From Marasmius tenuissimus (lineage: Eukaryota > Basidiomycota > Agaricomycetes > Agaricales > Marasmiaceae), in the NCBI GenBank assembly GCA_029532415.1, contig JAQOTA010000050.1:2790001-2854000 (forward strand): 64,000 nucleotides of DNA, written 5' to 3'. Every line of letters starts with the position of its first letter. Within the stretch, counting starts at the first letter, position 1. This document shows positions 53,524 to 64,000 of the stretch, piece by piece. Made by a program: the position numbers and the translations under genes. A model generated the notes under the pieces. It was not told the origin of the DNA and made no database searches. It saw only the letters and a program-made list of their open reading frames with translations.

Positions 53524-56500
53524 TCAGTTCATATCATCATCCATCTCCGTAAACCCGAATCCTTTTCTCCTCTGATTCGCGTACCTCCCCGCAGCCTTCC
53601 CGAAATCCTCATACTCGTCCTCAGTGTTCGGATCCGACCGTGCCCCGCCCTCGTTCTCGTCCAAATCGTCACCACCATTCTGCTGTTGTCGGTTTCGTAC
53701 GTGCATGAACGCATCCGCATGGTTCGTCACCGACTCCCCGGAATACGTGAACCCTTTGAAGTTCTCCTGCACTGAACCCGTAAGCGGAGACTCAGCGCCC
53801 CCATCCTTTTCACGATTCTTCTTCTTCCTCCCACCAGAACCACCATTCGCCTTGTCCTTATCAGCGCCCTTGATCGTAATCCCCTTCCCGTGCTTATCAG
53901 ACGAAGTCGACGCATTCCGACTCAACTTGCCACTAGTTCCTCCGTTGAGATTCACACTGGACCCACTCCCGTTCCCATGCAAGCTCGTCATGCTCCCAAA
54001 CTTCTCACTCCCCAACGGTCCGTTCCCCAAATGCAACGACGAACTCAAACTCTGGCTGACCCAGTCCTCCGACGGATCTTCATCGTCCCATTCACCCTCG
54101 TCATCACTCAAGTCCACGATGTCGGAAATATCAGCCGTCGTGAATTCGGGATCAAAATTGGCCGTGCTCTCGTCTGATTCGACAGCGGGTTTGAAGGGCG
54201 GAGTTACTTGTTTGAGCGAAAGCAGGTGCCAATCGATGGATTTGAAGAATGCATGTTCCTTGAGTTCAGCGGCATCGCGTTGTGCGCCCAAGCGGTGTTT
54301 GGGATTACGATTGAGGAGCTATACAATAGCAAATAATACAAGACGTCAGTAAGACCGTACGCGCACAAAAAGGAATGATGACGGGAGGCGTCGACGTGGA
54401 CGTAAAGGAATGGAATGAAGGGGCAAAAAGGCACTCACCCCTTTGACAAACTGTTTGCCGTCCTCATTAATCACTCCCTTCGGGAACCTAATCTTCCCAA
54501 AACAGATGTTCCTGTACATCTGCTGTGTGTCCTCGGCGTAGAATGGACTCCAACCACAGCACATCTCGAACAGCAGTACCCCTAAGCTCCAGAAATCGAC
54601 AATTTTGGAGTATCCGTGTTCGTCTAAGAGTATCTCGGGTGCGAGGTACTCCGTCGTGCCGCAGAACGTAGTAGTGAGTTCGTCTGCCCGGAGGTCTGCT
54701 TTCGAGAGACCGAAATCGCAAAGAGCGACGTGTCCTGTTGCATCGAGGAGGATGTTCTCAGGTTTGAGGTCACTGTCCAACACTTCGTTTACCAACCACA
54801 ATAACCCGTAAGGGAAAGGCAGCACTCACCGATAAACGATATTATACTTGTGCAAATGCTCAAGCGCCAACACCAGCTCGGCAATGTAGAACCTCGCCCT
54901 CTCCTCCGAAAACTTGGTCTCCCTCTGCAAATGCCAAAACAACTCTCCACCACTCTTGAAATCTGTAACCAGGTACAAATCTTTCTCCGTCTGGAAACTG
55001 AACTTCAACCCGACCAAAAACGGACTCTCCAAACTACGCTGAAGAATCTTTCGCTCCCCAATGGTATGTGCTACCTCCTTCTTCGCGATAATCTCTTTCT
55101 TTGATAGCACTTTCATGGCGTAGATTCGTTTAGTGTCCTTTTTCCGCACTTGGAAGACTTTGCCGAATGTTCCTCGGCCGATGAGTTTGAGGAACTCAAA
55201 GTCTCGAGGGGTCAAAGCGCGTTTGGTCTATTACGGGCGTTGATGATCGGGATTGCAAAAGCCAATTCCGAGCCAATTCCGAAATTCGATTCCACGAATA
55301 GGTTGTGTTGAGAAAAGATTCGGATTCCCGAGATCATTCGTTGGCGAGTATGTGCATCCAAGGCCAGAGATCGCATCACATTATCGCGGGACGGTTGTGG
55401 CGCGGGTGTGGGCATCAAGATGGAACGTGTATTGGTGGAGCCCAGGGGAAAGAGAGTTTTCGGAGGAGTGTCGGATAGTGGTCATGAAATTGTATTTGTC
55501 AATGTGGGAGACAGCGGGTCATTGATGGGGGTGGGGTGGGATGGTGTATAAGGGCGCATGAAATGAATTGAAACATGAACCGTTAGCTACAGGGTCACCT
55601 AGCTGTAAAAAACGAGGCAAAAACGCACCTTGAACTGCTCGTAAGTAATTTGAACCCGCATCTCCCCGGTGACCACTTCGTTTTCGTAAGGACGGAGTCT
55701 GATAATGCGGAAACGTATGCATGAGGTTCATAGTCCTGCGCACTCGTCGGGCTACGGAAGGATCTAGACGTACTTGTACCATTGGTCAACAGTGTGATCG
55801 TGGACGAGGATGGGTTTTATCTGCAGGGTACCCAGGAAGCCTGGGTCTGAAGCTGACCGGTCGTAGACGTTGAAAGTGATCGCTGAGCTTTCGTTCGTGA
55901 CATCACTGGCGAGTATCGAAAGAAAAAGTTGAGTTGGTAACCAAGCGGAGAAGGGTTGAAACGTTGAAGACGCACAAGGAGACCTCGTGTTTCCAAACAG
56001 GATTATGTGCGGATAGCCGACCGAACAAACCACCCCCATTACTCGAGCCGTTGGCCTTGTTGGAGCCATATGAAGAGGCAGGCGATGTATTGTTGGAGCC
56101 ACCGTTGGCTTTGGCAGACGCCTTGATATTGGCGTCGTGAATGGCACCAAGCGCGTTCATTGCACTGGAGGTCGAGTTTGAAGGGTTGTGTCGGCTGGTT
56201 GCAGTGCCTTTCACTTCCCTATCGGCCTCGTCTGTAGGATCTCTGCTAATGAATTCGTTCTGTTCGAATTGAACGACGACGTATGGACGAGCTGTAGGCC
56301 CTTTGGCGGATAGTCCACGAGCTTGGATAAGTTTGACATGGATTTGACCCTTTACGACAGGAGTCGATGTGCCGGACGAGGACGATGAAGGTGAATCGAA
56401 TTTGTTCATGAGGCTGGTGGAAAGACGTGATTTTAAAGACTGTGAAGGGGATGACTGTGAGGCTGATGACTTGTTTGTGGACTTTGGAGGAGGAGGCAAA

Positions 56501-56832
56501 GACATTGAAAAGTCAGGAGCATTAAGTGTAAGGCTCGTGGTAGGAATTGAGTTTGCGAATGATGTAGTTGCCTGTGTTTGGTGGGTGGCCCAACTGGGAT
56601 CCGCGGAAGCAACGGCAGTGCCCGACGGAATAAAAGGTGAATTTGAAGGAATCCGCGTCGGCGTTAAAAGCGGATGAGGACTGGAAGGACCGGGACTGCC
56701 TGGAATTGCTGGTCCTGGGCTACTGGGTGCGATATCGAAAGGATTACGTTCGACTGATGCATGGCCAAGGGGACGGGGTGTTGCAAGTGAATCGAACATG
56801 GGTGAAGGCTGATTTCGAGAAATCTTAATCAT
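53524..56832 (-). CDS. SCH9: SCH9-type AGC kinase with C2 domain
   Basis: The S6K/Akt-like kinase downstream of TORC1 controlling growth and ribosome synthesis. Start is the ATG at 56832 (MIKISRNQPSPMFDSLATPR). A Ser/Pro-rich N-terminus precedes the C2 domain: GQIHVKLIQARGLSAKG, RPYVVVQFEQNEFISRDP, NPVWKHEVS, SAITFNVYDRS, ILVHDHTVDQWYK, YENEVVTGEMRVQITYEQFK. After an unusually long 401-nt intron (55228-55628) comes the kinase: TKRALTPRDFEFLKLIGRGT FGKV, AMKVLSKK, VYR|DLKPENILLD, CDFGLSKADLRADELTTTFC GTTEYLAPE (activation-loop Thr), DFWSLGVLLFEMCCGWSPFY. The AGC tail carries ESPLTG (turn motif) and ENFKGFTYSGES (hydrophobic motif). Catalytic Lys, Asp and DFG are present. The tail between kinase and hydrophobic motif is expanded by Ser/Gly/Lys runs. 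Confidence 0.95.
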
Positions 56833-56988
56833 GAAATGAAGAAAATGAGGAAAAAATTGAGGAAATTGTTGGTGTGGATGGTGGTGGTAGAGGAACAAGG
56901 ATAAAATAGGGTGCGCAAGAGGGATCTGACTGAGCTGACAATTAGAGAAGAGTGGAGCGGCAGTGAATCATGTGGAGATTGGAGATAA

Positions 56989-57613
56989 CTACGTAGGACT
57001 AGAACCAGCTACGGATTCATTACTGGATTCATTACTATCGCCATTGGATTCGGTACTCTGATCAGAAGAACTCTGGTCTATCATTTTCTTTCCAGCACTC
57101 AGGCCCTTCATGCAGCCCCCTATGAGCACTCCGAGGAGCATCGTTTGCCGGGCAGTCTTCCAGGCAAGGCCATCTGCAGCCCTGAATCAGTTACAGATCG
57201 CTCAAGACAGTCTCAAATCACTCACAGACGGCACAGAAAATCCCAGCAGTTCCAAGCCCGGCTCCGACCTCAGCGACCTCGTTCCAAGGATAACCCATCC
57301 AGCGCAATCCTTCCTCAATTCCCACCCAGCCCACGGATATTCCGACAAGTCGACTGGATTCTCTAATTGCACCCTTTCCTCCTCCATACAACATTCGGTA
57401 ATTCTTCGTTTTGTTGTAAAAGTACCATCCTTTCACCGTTCTCGGCGGTCTATGTGCATTCTCTGCCAGGAACCGCAGTCCCGTCCGCCGTGCTCCCCGA
57501 ACAAATCCAATGGTAAGGCCCACGAAGAAGGCTGTGGTAGGAACAATGTAGAGTCGAGGAGGAATTCTTAGCCGTATGGCATCTTGCTTTGTCGTGATAG
57601 ACTCAGGCTCCAT
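56989..57613 (-). CDS. Small Gly-rich membrane protein, Tim17-family-like
   Basis: Start is the ATG at 57613: MEPESITTKQDAIRLRIPPR LYIVPTTAFFVGLTIGFVRG ARRTG. Then comes RFLAENAHRPPRTVKGWYFY NKTKNYRMLYGGGKGAIRES, RLVGISVGWVGIEEGLRWMG, EVGAGLGTAGIFCAV. A GTGAGT intron with acceptor CTGCAG (near 57190) gives YGLAWKTARQTMLLGVLIGG CMKGLSAGKK and an Asn/Ser/Asp tail with repeated SNES, ending 56989. Four Gly-rich helices with small-residue spacing resemble the Tim17/22/23 fold; this is inference. The charge pattern suggests a mitochondrial inner-membrane location. I recall similar conserved fungal hypotheticals but no function. The alternative acceptor GATTCAG gives a shorter, less convincing end. 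Confidence 0.7.
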
Positions 57614-58170
57614 AAAACATCAAAAACCGCGACTCGCTTCGGGAAAAACTTCGCGGGAGAAAGGAAGAGTGCTCGTAATCACGTGCGACCGCACCGGTCA
57701 TTTGGCGCCAAGACTGGCGCTTCCTTCCCGCTTTCCTGTCAAGAACACTCCAAATGCTTTCTGCCATCAGCCATCTGGCACGGAAATTTGGTGCTCATTG
57801 GAGTCTCATGTCATTTCCGAATCGCAAGCGTACCTAGGTATTCAAATTTTATCAGTCACTAGTCAAGTTCCGGCCAAGCTCCAATTTTACTGTTTTCACT
57901 GTGGGTCCTCCGTTTACGATCACCAGACGCAGTGTGGATTTGAAACGGGGAACAAAGCAATTTTATCGAGGACCATCACTGGACCGAAGCAATCGAATGT
58001 CGCGCTCTTTGACAGAACGGACCGTCTGACTCCTCAGAGCGTATGCCATCCTAACGCATGGAGTGTTTCGACGGTGGGTCATGCATCTTGCAATATTGCG
58101 GAATACCATCCGATCCAGCACTCAATTTTCATTTCTCAAACTATCAGTGGTTGTGTCGTATAACTTCCCC
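57614..58170. other. Intergenic region
   Basis: 557 bases between the Tim17-like start and the AIM32-like A stop, both minus. A 195-codon plus frame (57576-58163) crosses it but overlaps the Tim17-like start in antisense and shows no domain, so it is not called. Confidence 0.45.
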
Positions 58171-59737
58171 TTACCAATCATGCAACGTTCTACACTTTCT
58201 TCGAGCTCCTTCTTCCTCCGGTTCTGCTCCTACTAGCCGCCTAAGATTAATCCCCCCTCTCAGCAACTTCGGCACTACCAAACCCTTCTCGATTGTATTC
58301 TCCACAATCCCGTCTACTTCATGAGTCGTAACTCGTCCATACCAAATTCCGCTTCTCTGAGGGGTGTAGATCTACGTCATGACGAACGAACCCCGGTTAA
58401 GAAAGAGACAGTGTAGGGTGGGGAGAAAGACGCGCTCACAGTACAAAGCCCCGCAAATTTATGCCCTCCCACATGTGAAGTCCTCAGAATCAGCACTCTC
58501 TTCGACTGGGCGGACTCTCGGAGGTATCTCTCAACCTCTTCGTGTTGGTTTCCACTGCATTCTTCCAAAGATTCATCGTGCGGATGCTCGAGTTCTGTGT
58601 CGACTTGGTGGCCTTTACGTTCCAGGGAGTTTGTGAATGCTGACAATATCAAAAGCACCACAGATTAGCTGGACTTCACAACGCGGAGGATGAAATCACA
58701 AACCTGCAAGTAACTTCCCAGCTGCAATCGAACACCTATTGTCCCGTCGTTTATGTGAACCTGTCAAACATCTTAGCCACAAAACTACCACCTACCAAAA
58801 ACAAGAAACGAGAACCCACAAAGTAGAATCACACACGAATAAGGAAGGACCCACGACCTCATATTCATCTCGTCCTCTTCCTCCACTCCCTCATCATCAT
58901 CTCGGTCCAACCTCAGCCCCCGACCCAAATGAGGATCCAACCACCCATCCCAAAGCCTCTGAGCACCCTCCCTCGTCCTCGGGATTTCACACACAACGAG
59001 ATAATCAGGAAACACGAGGACGGTCTCCAACTCCTTGTCGTCGCTCAACGTGTGGTGGCTCCCGTTAAGGACATTCAAGCGGGTGACACTGGTGTCGGAG
59101 GAGTCAAAGATACCTGGAACTGGCGGCGGCGGCGGGGCGGACTCGATCTTGATGTGTGCGGGACTGGGACTTTCGGTGTCGTGTGTTGTGGCGGAGGTAC
59201 TACTGCTGCTGCTGCTGCTGCCAGACCCGGGCTCGGACTCAGGCTCGGGCTCGGAAGGGAGAGAGAATGGTCGATGACGATCGACACCCCACTCGACGAG
59301 AGCTGCGAGGGAGCCTCTTGTAAGTGTTACTTCGAGTTCCCAGTCGATTTTCCCGGTAGACACGACAATCTAGTAGTGGCATTTTACCGAGTTGAATGGA
59401 ACGGTCCCGTCGATCAGTTATAGGTTTGGCGAAATCAGAACTCACCTGTTTATGATACGGCTTCAACATTCCCAACATCTGGCTCTCCGTATCCACATTA
59501 AATTTGGCTGGATAGGGCTCGTGCCCTTCAGTGTATGTATATCGCATTGTCAGCCACTGCAATCCCGAGTCGGCTGTTACTGAGATTCTCACCTTCATCG
59601 CAAGGATCCGGACAACTCCGGCAATCCACATCCAGGTCGGTGATCGGAACCCCACCATCCTCGAGTTTCCTGGCTATACTTTCCGGAGAAACGTCTTCGC
59701 CCAGGAGAACCGCTTTGATACGTCGGAGTGCGTACAT
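58171..59737 (-). CDS. AIM32/APD1-like [2Fe-2S] thioredoxin-fold ferredoxin, copy A
   Basis: Member of the sucrase/ferredoxin-like family (yeast Apd1, Aim32), which binds a 2Fe-2S cluster through Cys and His residues. Start is the ATG at 59737: MYALRRIKAVLLGEDVSPES, VPITDLDVDCRSCPDPCDEG, then after introns HEPYPAKFNVDTESQMLGML KPYHKQ, IVVSTGKIDWELEV. The linker is an expanded Ser/Glu/Pro run. Then IFDSSDTSVTRLNVLNGSHH TLSDD, TVLVFPDYLVVCEIPRTREG AQRLWDGWLDP, RSWVLPYSCVILLC|SHKRRDNRCSIAAGKLLA, FTNSLERKGHQVDTELEHP, RVLILRTSHVGGHKFAGLCT (cluster HxGGH), IYTPQRSGIWYGRVTTHEVD and a Lys/Arg-rich end LHDW. The usual AGN after HxGGH is AGL here. A tandem partner lies 508 bases upstream. Confidence 0.88.
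59201..59221. repeat. (CTG)n trinucleotide repeat coding poly-Ser
   Basis: Six to seven CTG units on plus; read on minus as AGC, they make the Ser run in the copy A linker, absent in copy B. Confidence 0.9.
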
Positions 59738-60245
59738 ATCGCGAGTTATCTGATAAGATGAGATCTTTTATAACGACGAGAGTCGAGAGTATAGGCATAT
59801 TCAGCCGTATGAGGCGCAGCAAGCGCAGTCTGGAACGCTACTGTGGTTTCAATTCATTTACCTCGTAGACAGGCAAAGGATTTGCAAGGCAGCATATTCA
59901 ATCCCGGCGCGAATTGTCATCACTGATCAGGCCGTCGAGCTGACGCGTTTGCCTTCAGTTACGGCGGCAGCAGGCCACGTCGCAACAATACGTGGTACAT
60001 ATGAGGGAATGATTTTCTTTCCGGTCTCGTTGTGGGGTGAGCGATACTGTGTCTCGGACACTTATAGGAGGAGGAAACGGCTCAGAGGCCGCCTGGCAGG
60101 TGTCCCAGAGGAATCTAAACATACACTCTATGATTAATATCAATGAATACATTATTCACGAGCTACGATCATTAGCAGCTAGTCTCAATAATCCTACCTA
60201 GAACGTCCAGCAAACCCCTCTCCCTCGAACATCCCACCGTGCTAA
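59738..60245. promoter_or_regulatory. Region between the tandem AIM32-like genes
   Basis: 508 bases holding the copy A promoter and the copy B 3' end. The sequence TTATCTGATAAGATG near 59748 recurs in the copy B promoter (about 62080-62095), a GATA-type palindrome shared by both upstream regions. Binding by a GATA factor is inferred. Confidence 0.45.
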
Positions 60246-61879
60246 TCACCAATCATTCAACGACTTACAATTTCTCCCCTCTCCCTCTCCTCCACGAGCA
60301 ATATTAACCCCACCCCTCAACAACGTCGGCAACACAAGCCCTTTCTCTATCGTATTCGTCACGATAGCATCCACCTCGTGTGTCGTTACACGTCCATACC
60401 AGACTCCATATTGGTGCGGGGTGTAGATCTATATTTAGTGGAGGGTGTGAGCACCAAGTGGCGTGCGAGAACGAAAAGCAAGATAACGAGGGAAAGGGCC
60501 CCGAAAAGATATGAAAGGGCAATCACAAATGGAGTGTGATAAAGTGCAAAGATAGGACCCCCTAGATCTCGGTGGAGAAAGCGAGAAGCTAGAACCCGAG
60601 AAGTCGAGTATTCATAGAGAAGGAAGCGAAAAAGTAGGACGGGGCCTGAGCGCCTCATACGCGAATCAGGCAGCAAAAGCACCGAAAGGTTAAAGCGAAA
60701 CTCACAATACAATTCCCCGCAAATTTATGACCGCCGGTATGTGAATTTCTCAGAACAAGAGCCCTTTTGGAGCTAGCGTACTCTCGGAGATGTTTCTCTA
60801 CGATTTCTTTTTGGTTTTCCGATTCTTCTAAAGGTTTGTCATCGGGGTGTTCCAGCTCCGTATCGACTTGGTAGCCCTGGCTCTCTAGAGAGTGGGTAAA
60901 CGCTAAAGAAAACGAGAATACCCCTCAGAAGGAGAGCAAGACGAGGGTATCAAAAGACAGACCAGTGAGTAGTTTTGCTGCCGCAATCGAACAACGATTA
61001 TCTCTTCTTTTGTGAGAGCCTACAGAAACGGTAACAGTCATTAACACGTCCGACGCGTCAGAGGCTCAAGAAAAAAAAGGGGCACCCACAAAGTAAAACA
61101 ACACATGAATACGGTATCACCCACGAACTCAAGTTTTCCTGTTTGACAGGTGTCGAGCCCAGCCTGGGGTCTAACCATCCATCCCAGAGGCTCTGCGCGC
61201 CCTCCTTAGTCCTGGACACCCCACACACGATTCGGTAGTCAGGAAACACGAGAACAGTGTCTGCCTCGTGTTCGTCGCTCAATGTGCGGTGGCTCCCGTT
61301 CAAGATACCGATGCGGCTGATGCTGGAGTCGGACGAATCAAATACGCCCGAGACTTTGTGTTTGTGATTAGAAGAGGATTCTTTTGGTACATTTGTATCG
61401 GTTGTGGATGTAGAGTCGGGCAAGGGTTTATGGCGGTCGACGTTATTTTCGATGTGATACGCCAGAGAGCCCTTCATTTCGGTGACCTCACGATCCCAGT
61501 CTATTTTCCCAGTGGATATGACGATCTATTATTTTCCGGCTCTATCAGTTACGCTTGACTGGGCCAAAGCAAGGCAAATGACGCACCTGTCTATGGTACG
61601 GCTTTACCGTTCCCAGCATCTGGGTCTCCATGTCCACATCGAATCGGCTAGGATATGGCTCGTGTCCTGTATCCAGGAATCGGAACAGTCAGTTTTCGTC
61701 AAGTCCTCCTATTTACTCATCCTCGAATCGAAATACACACCTTCATCACAAGGATCCGGACAGCTCCTACAGCCGGCATCCGTAATCGGTACTCCTCCCA
61801 GCTCTAGCTTTGTAGAGATACTGTCTGGGTCTGTGTCGTCATGCAGGATAGTGGCTTTGATTCGTCGAAGGGTGTGCAT
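60246..61879 (-). CDS. AIM32/APD1-like [2Fe-2S] thioredoxin-fold ferredoxin, copy B
   Basis: Tandem paralogue of copy A with the same exon order. Start is the ATG at 61879: MHTLRRIKATILHDDTDPDS, GVPITDAGCRSCPDPCDEG, HEPYPSRFDVDMETQMLGTV KPYHRQ, IVISTGKIDWDREV, SGVFDSSDSSISRIGILNGS HRTLSDEHEADTVLVFPDYR, GAQSLWDGWLDPRLG, SSWVIPYSCVVLLC|SHKRRDNRCSIAAAKLLT, AFTHSLESQGYQVDTELEHP, LVLRNSHTGGHKFAGNCI, then a 277-nt intron (60429-60705, long for this region) and IYTPHQYGVWYGRVTTHEVD AIVTNTIEKGL. Cluster-type residues (LLCSH, HTGGH) and the AGN motif are all present, so this copy looks the more canonical. The linker is short. Whether it acts in mitochondria or cytosol is unclear: no strong presequence is visible. 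Confidence 0.9.
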
Positions 61880-62351
61880 AGCTTGCTGTCCAGTATCCAG
61901 CTTTTAGCCTGTCGAGATATTACGTGGGAAAGGGGAGCTGCAAAGCCAGCGACAGAAGTGAAGAGAAAGAGTGAGAGAAAGCGGTCGAGTGAAAGCTTAG
62001 CGATGAAGGTGCGTATATTGACAAATCCCTGGCGAAAGAGACGTATAGCGCGTCGCTCGTGGGATGAGAAGGGAAAAAGTTATCTGATAAGATGTGATGC
62101 GGATGAACTCTTTATATTTCGTCGGCCAATACCGCTTTTCCGTTCGCTCGCTGGTGCGCCGAGTCAGCTAACGGGATTCAATAAGTGTCAATCAGCCCCC
62201 AGCTGCGGAAATGAGGCGAGATGTATAAGCAGTATGTAGAGCGACATAAGGAGTATTACTCAGTCTCGGAAGCTACCGTCGTGGATGAAATTGACGAATG
62301 GTCTTCCCGGCGAATGTAGTGTAATGAACGAGCAAAGGTTCTGAGAAAGCT
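61880..62351. promoter_or_regulatory. Promoter of AIM32-like copy B
   Basis: 472 bases; contains TTATCTGATAAGATG at about 62080-62095, matching the copy A upstream region. No gene seen. Confidence 0.45.
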
Positions 62352-62926
62352 TCATGAAGATTTTGACTAACAGAAAGTATTGAGCTCAATGTCCACCAAA
62401 AATCAAGGTAAAAACGTACCTTCTCAGCCTCCTCCGACTTTACAAATTCCTCCAATGCCTCCAATCCAGGCATAGCATTCTGACCGTCACTCTCATCCAC
62501 GCCATATAACGCTTCAATAACCCTCCACTCTCTCGGCGACGCACCCCCACTCCACTGTGAAACGCCCACAGTACCTCTCCTCTCCCGATCCCATTCGCTG
62601 AACTTGGGTGCCCTCTTTTGCTCTCCTGCCAATCCTAGCAGTTCGACGTTTGTCACCGTCGTGTTGAACATGGACGGAGCATCCCCTCCTCTGCGTCTTT
62701 TTATGAACGCCTCGTCAATCTTGTCAGACAGGTTTTCGGGAGTGATGAAAGTGTCGGATTGGTGGTAAAGGGAGATGAGAGCTCGTTTCTTCTCGGGGGT
62801 GAGGAAGTAGGATTTGGTGGAGGTGCTGGCTGCGTTTGACGGTGTTTTTGCAGATGAAGTTGAGGCATGCCTTCGCATTATACGTGCAGTTGTAGAGACG
62901 CGTCGGAGCGCGGAACAAGACGCCAT
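62352..62926 (-). CDS. Small mitochondrial-type protein of unknown function
   Basis: Start is the ATG at 62926: MASCSALRRVSTTARIMRRH ASTSSAKTPSNAASTSTK is a strong presequence (many Arg, Ser, Ala, no acids). The mature part is SYFLTPEKKRALISLYHQSD TFITPENLSDKIDEAFIKR, SMFNTTVTNVELLGLAGEQK RAPKFSEWDRERRG, SPREWRVIEALYGVDESDGQ NAMPGLEALEEFVKSEEAEK. A GTACGT intron then gives a short end SKSS-stop (62354-62352); without splicing the frame runs to 62273. Helical and charged, it resembles small fungal mitochondrial ribosome-associated or assembly proteins, but I cannot name it. Confidence 0.7.
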
Positions 62927-63090
62927 GGTTGTCGAAGTCGAAGAGAGAAATTGAGTTGCACAGCCACAACGAACTCCCTTCCTGGTCATCCGAGGTCTTG
63001 TCAATGTCCAATCCATAAATTTTATTGCCTTTCCAGATACACAATTTTTACATATGTGAAGATACAGCATCGTGAACATGTTTGAACGAA

Positions 63091-64000
63091 TCAGAGATGG
63101 CTCTTCAATCCAGCTTTTTCCATCAAAATTTTTTCCTTCTTCTTGCGTTCTTGTTCCTTTGCCACGACCGCGGGTGCTCTTCTGAGCTCCCGCAAGCCGA
63201 CTTGTTGAATGTGAACCTGTTCCGGGAGAAACTTGAGCTTCGGTTCTACGTATATAAATAACAGTGGAAACTGGACTAACAGCATCGGGGCCCTAGAATA
63301 AGAAAGCCAAAATGAGTCGCCAATAACTCCAAAACCAACGAGACCCGAGCACGTACATCAGCAAGCCTGAGCGTTCTCAGACCGGTCCAGGCTTTGGCAA
63401 GAGACTGGTCCTGCGAGACACCTTCTCCGCCATGTACTTGGATGGCACGGTCGACCACTTCAAGGGCCATAGAAGGAATGACAAACTACAACGAACACCG
63501 TAGTCAGTTCGCGGTCTGGTCCTGTTTTGTAAAAAAGATAACTGACTTTAGCGATACCAATCTCCTTCAAGGCGCCCTTAGCCTTGTACTTGTCGATCTG
63601 TTAACATGACATCCACTGTCAGCATCAGTACTCTCAAGGAACGCAAGGGAACACACCATCAAGGCAGCACTCAGAACCAGAAGCCTCGCGCCTTCGATAT
63701 CTGCACGGGACTTGGCAATGTCGGCGACGACAGTCCCTGCGAACCTGTGTGAGAAACGCCATCCAATCGATTTCAAGGTGCCACCCACCATGTTCATGAA
63801 GGTATTTTCCGAAAGGCTTGCGAGCGGGATCTGTGACACGGCGAAGCATCGTGTCAAGCGCACCCTGAGCGACACCAATGGACCGCATGCAGTGGTGAAT
63901 ACGACCAGGTCTACAGGATCAAAGGTTAGGTTCTGCATTCCGGCTGACGCGTCTCCATTGTCATTGTACTCACCCCAATCGTCCTTGGATGATCTAGACC
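63091..64000 (-). CDS. Acyl-CoA dehydrogenase, C-terminal part (runs off the window)
   Basis: FAD enzyme of fatty-acid beta-oxidation, ACAD10/11-like by the sequences I recall. Only the C-terminal half is in the window; the 5' end lies beyond 64000. Read from the right: [40 protein letters not shown] (substrate and FAD region), intron, [26 protein letters not shown], intron, [60 protein letters not shown], intron, GPDA, intron, [11 protein letters not shown] and a basic tail ending KAGLKSHL at 63093-63091. [10 protein letters not shown] is the conserved C-terminal FAD motif. The Lys-rich tail with terminal SHL is a variant of the peroxisomal SKL signal, so peroxisomal import is possible. Confidence 0.93.

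Noticed and set aside
57576..58163. 195-codon plus-strand frame next to the AIM32-like genes
   Set aside because: Overlaps the start of the Tim17-like gene in antisense, has no domain, no intron and a random-looking composition.

Overview
The window looks like nuclear DNA of a filamentous basidiomycete, most likely an Agaricomycete. Genes are packed on both strands and cut by many short GT-AG introns, mostly 47-66 nt. The gene families also fit: two mushroom-type F-box-like proteins, an agaricomycete-type ABC half-transporter, a PHO81 with SPX, ankyrin and GDPD-like parts, and basidiomycete-type STRIP/Far11, SCH9 and HBS1. I see no CRISPR array, prokaryotic operon, rRNA, tRNA or recognisable transposon. 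Function calls come from reading spliced exons by eye and from remembered family motifs; no search was run.

Layout, left to right. 0.2-8.2 kb: forkhead transcription factor, STRIP/Far11 (STRIPAK scaffold) and GTP cyclohydrolase I, all on minus. 9.0-19.1 kb: ABC half-transporter (+), PHO81 (-), peroxin PEX12 (-), a UPF0303/haem-degrading-domain protein (+) and mitochondrial SSB (-). 19.3-23.9 kb: HBS1 (+), containing a 1.5-kb in-frame exon that ends in its own stop and looks like the alternative SKI7-type exon. 24.2-34.1 kb: CBM48 protein (-), a weak small gene (-), a METTL21/EFM-type methyltransferase (+), BOLA3 (-) divergent from COX15 (+), proteasome PRE5 (-), an F-box-like protein (-) and an unknown protein (-). 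34.6-45.0 kb: a low-complexity protein (-), M24 peptidase (+), TRAPP subunit TRS20 (+), a Gln/Ser-rich protein (+) and DPH1 (+). 45.4-56.8 kb: PHD-plus-chromodomain protein (-), F-box protein (-), a novel nuclear-type protein (+) and SCH9 kinase (-). 57.0-64.0 kb: a small Tim17-like membrane protein (-), two tandem AIM32/APD1-like ferredoxins (-), a small mitochondrial-type protein (-) and the C-terminal part of an acyl-CoA dehydrogenase (-) running off the right edge.

Several genes serve shared themes. Ribosome and translation quality control: HBS1 with its SKI7-like form, DPH1 and an EFM-type methyltransferase. Nutrient and growth signalling: PHO81, SCH9 and STRIPAK. Mitochondrial Fe-S, haem and DNA maintenance: BOLA3, COX15, AIM32 x2 and SSB. 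They are neighbours, not operons; the only likely coupling is at divergent promoters (SSB/HBS1, BOLA3/COX15).

The most unusual points are the SKI7-like exon, three GC-AG introns, four places where a 23-29 nt GT...AG segment would restore an otherwise broken frame (ultrashort introns or assembly indels), a frame break in DPH1, a Cys-Cys-rich insert in DPH1, and a proteasome gene whose first coding exon is only the ATG.
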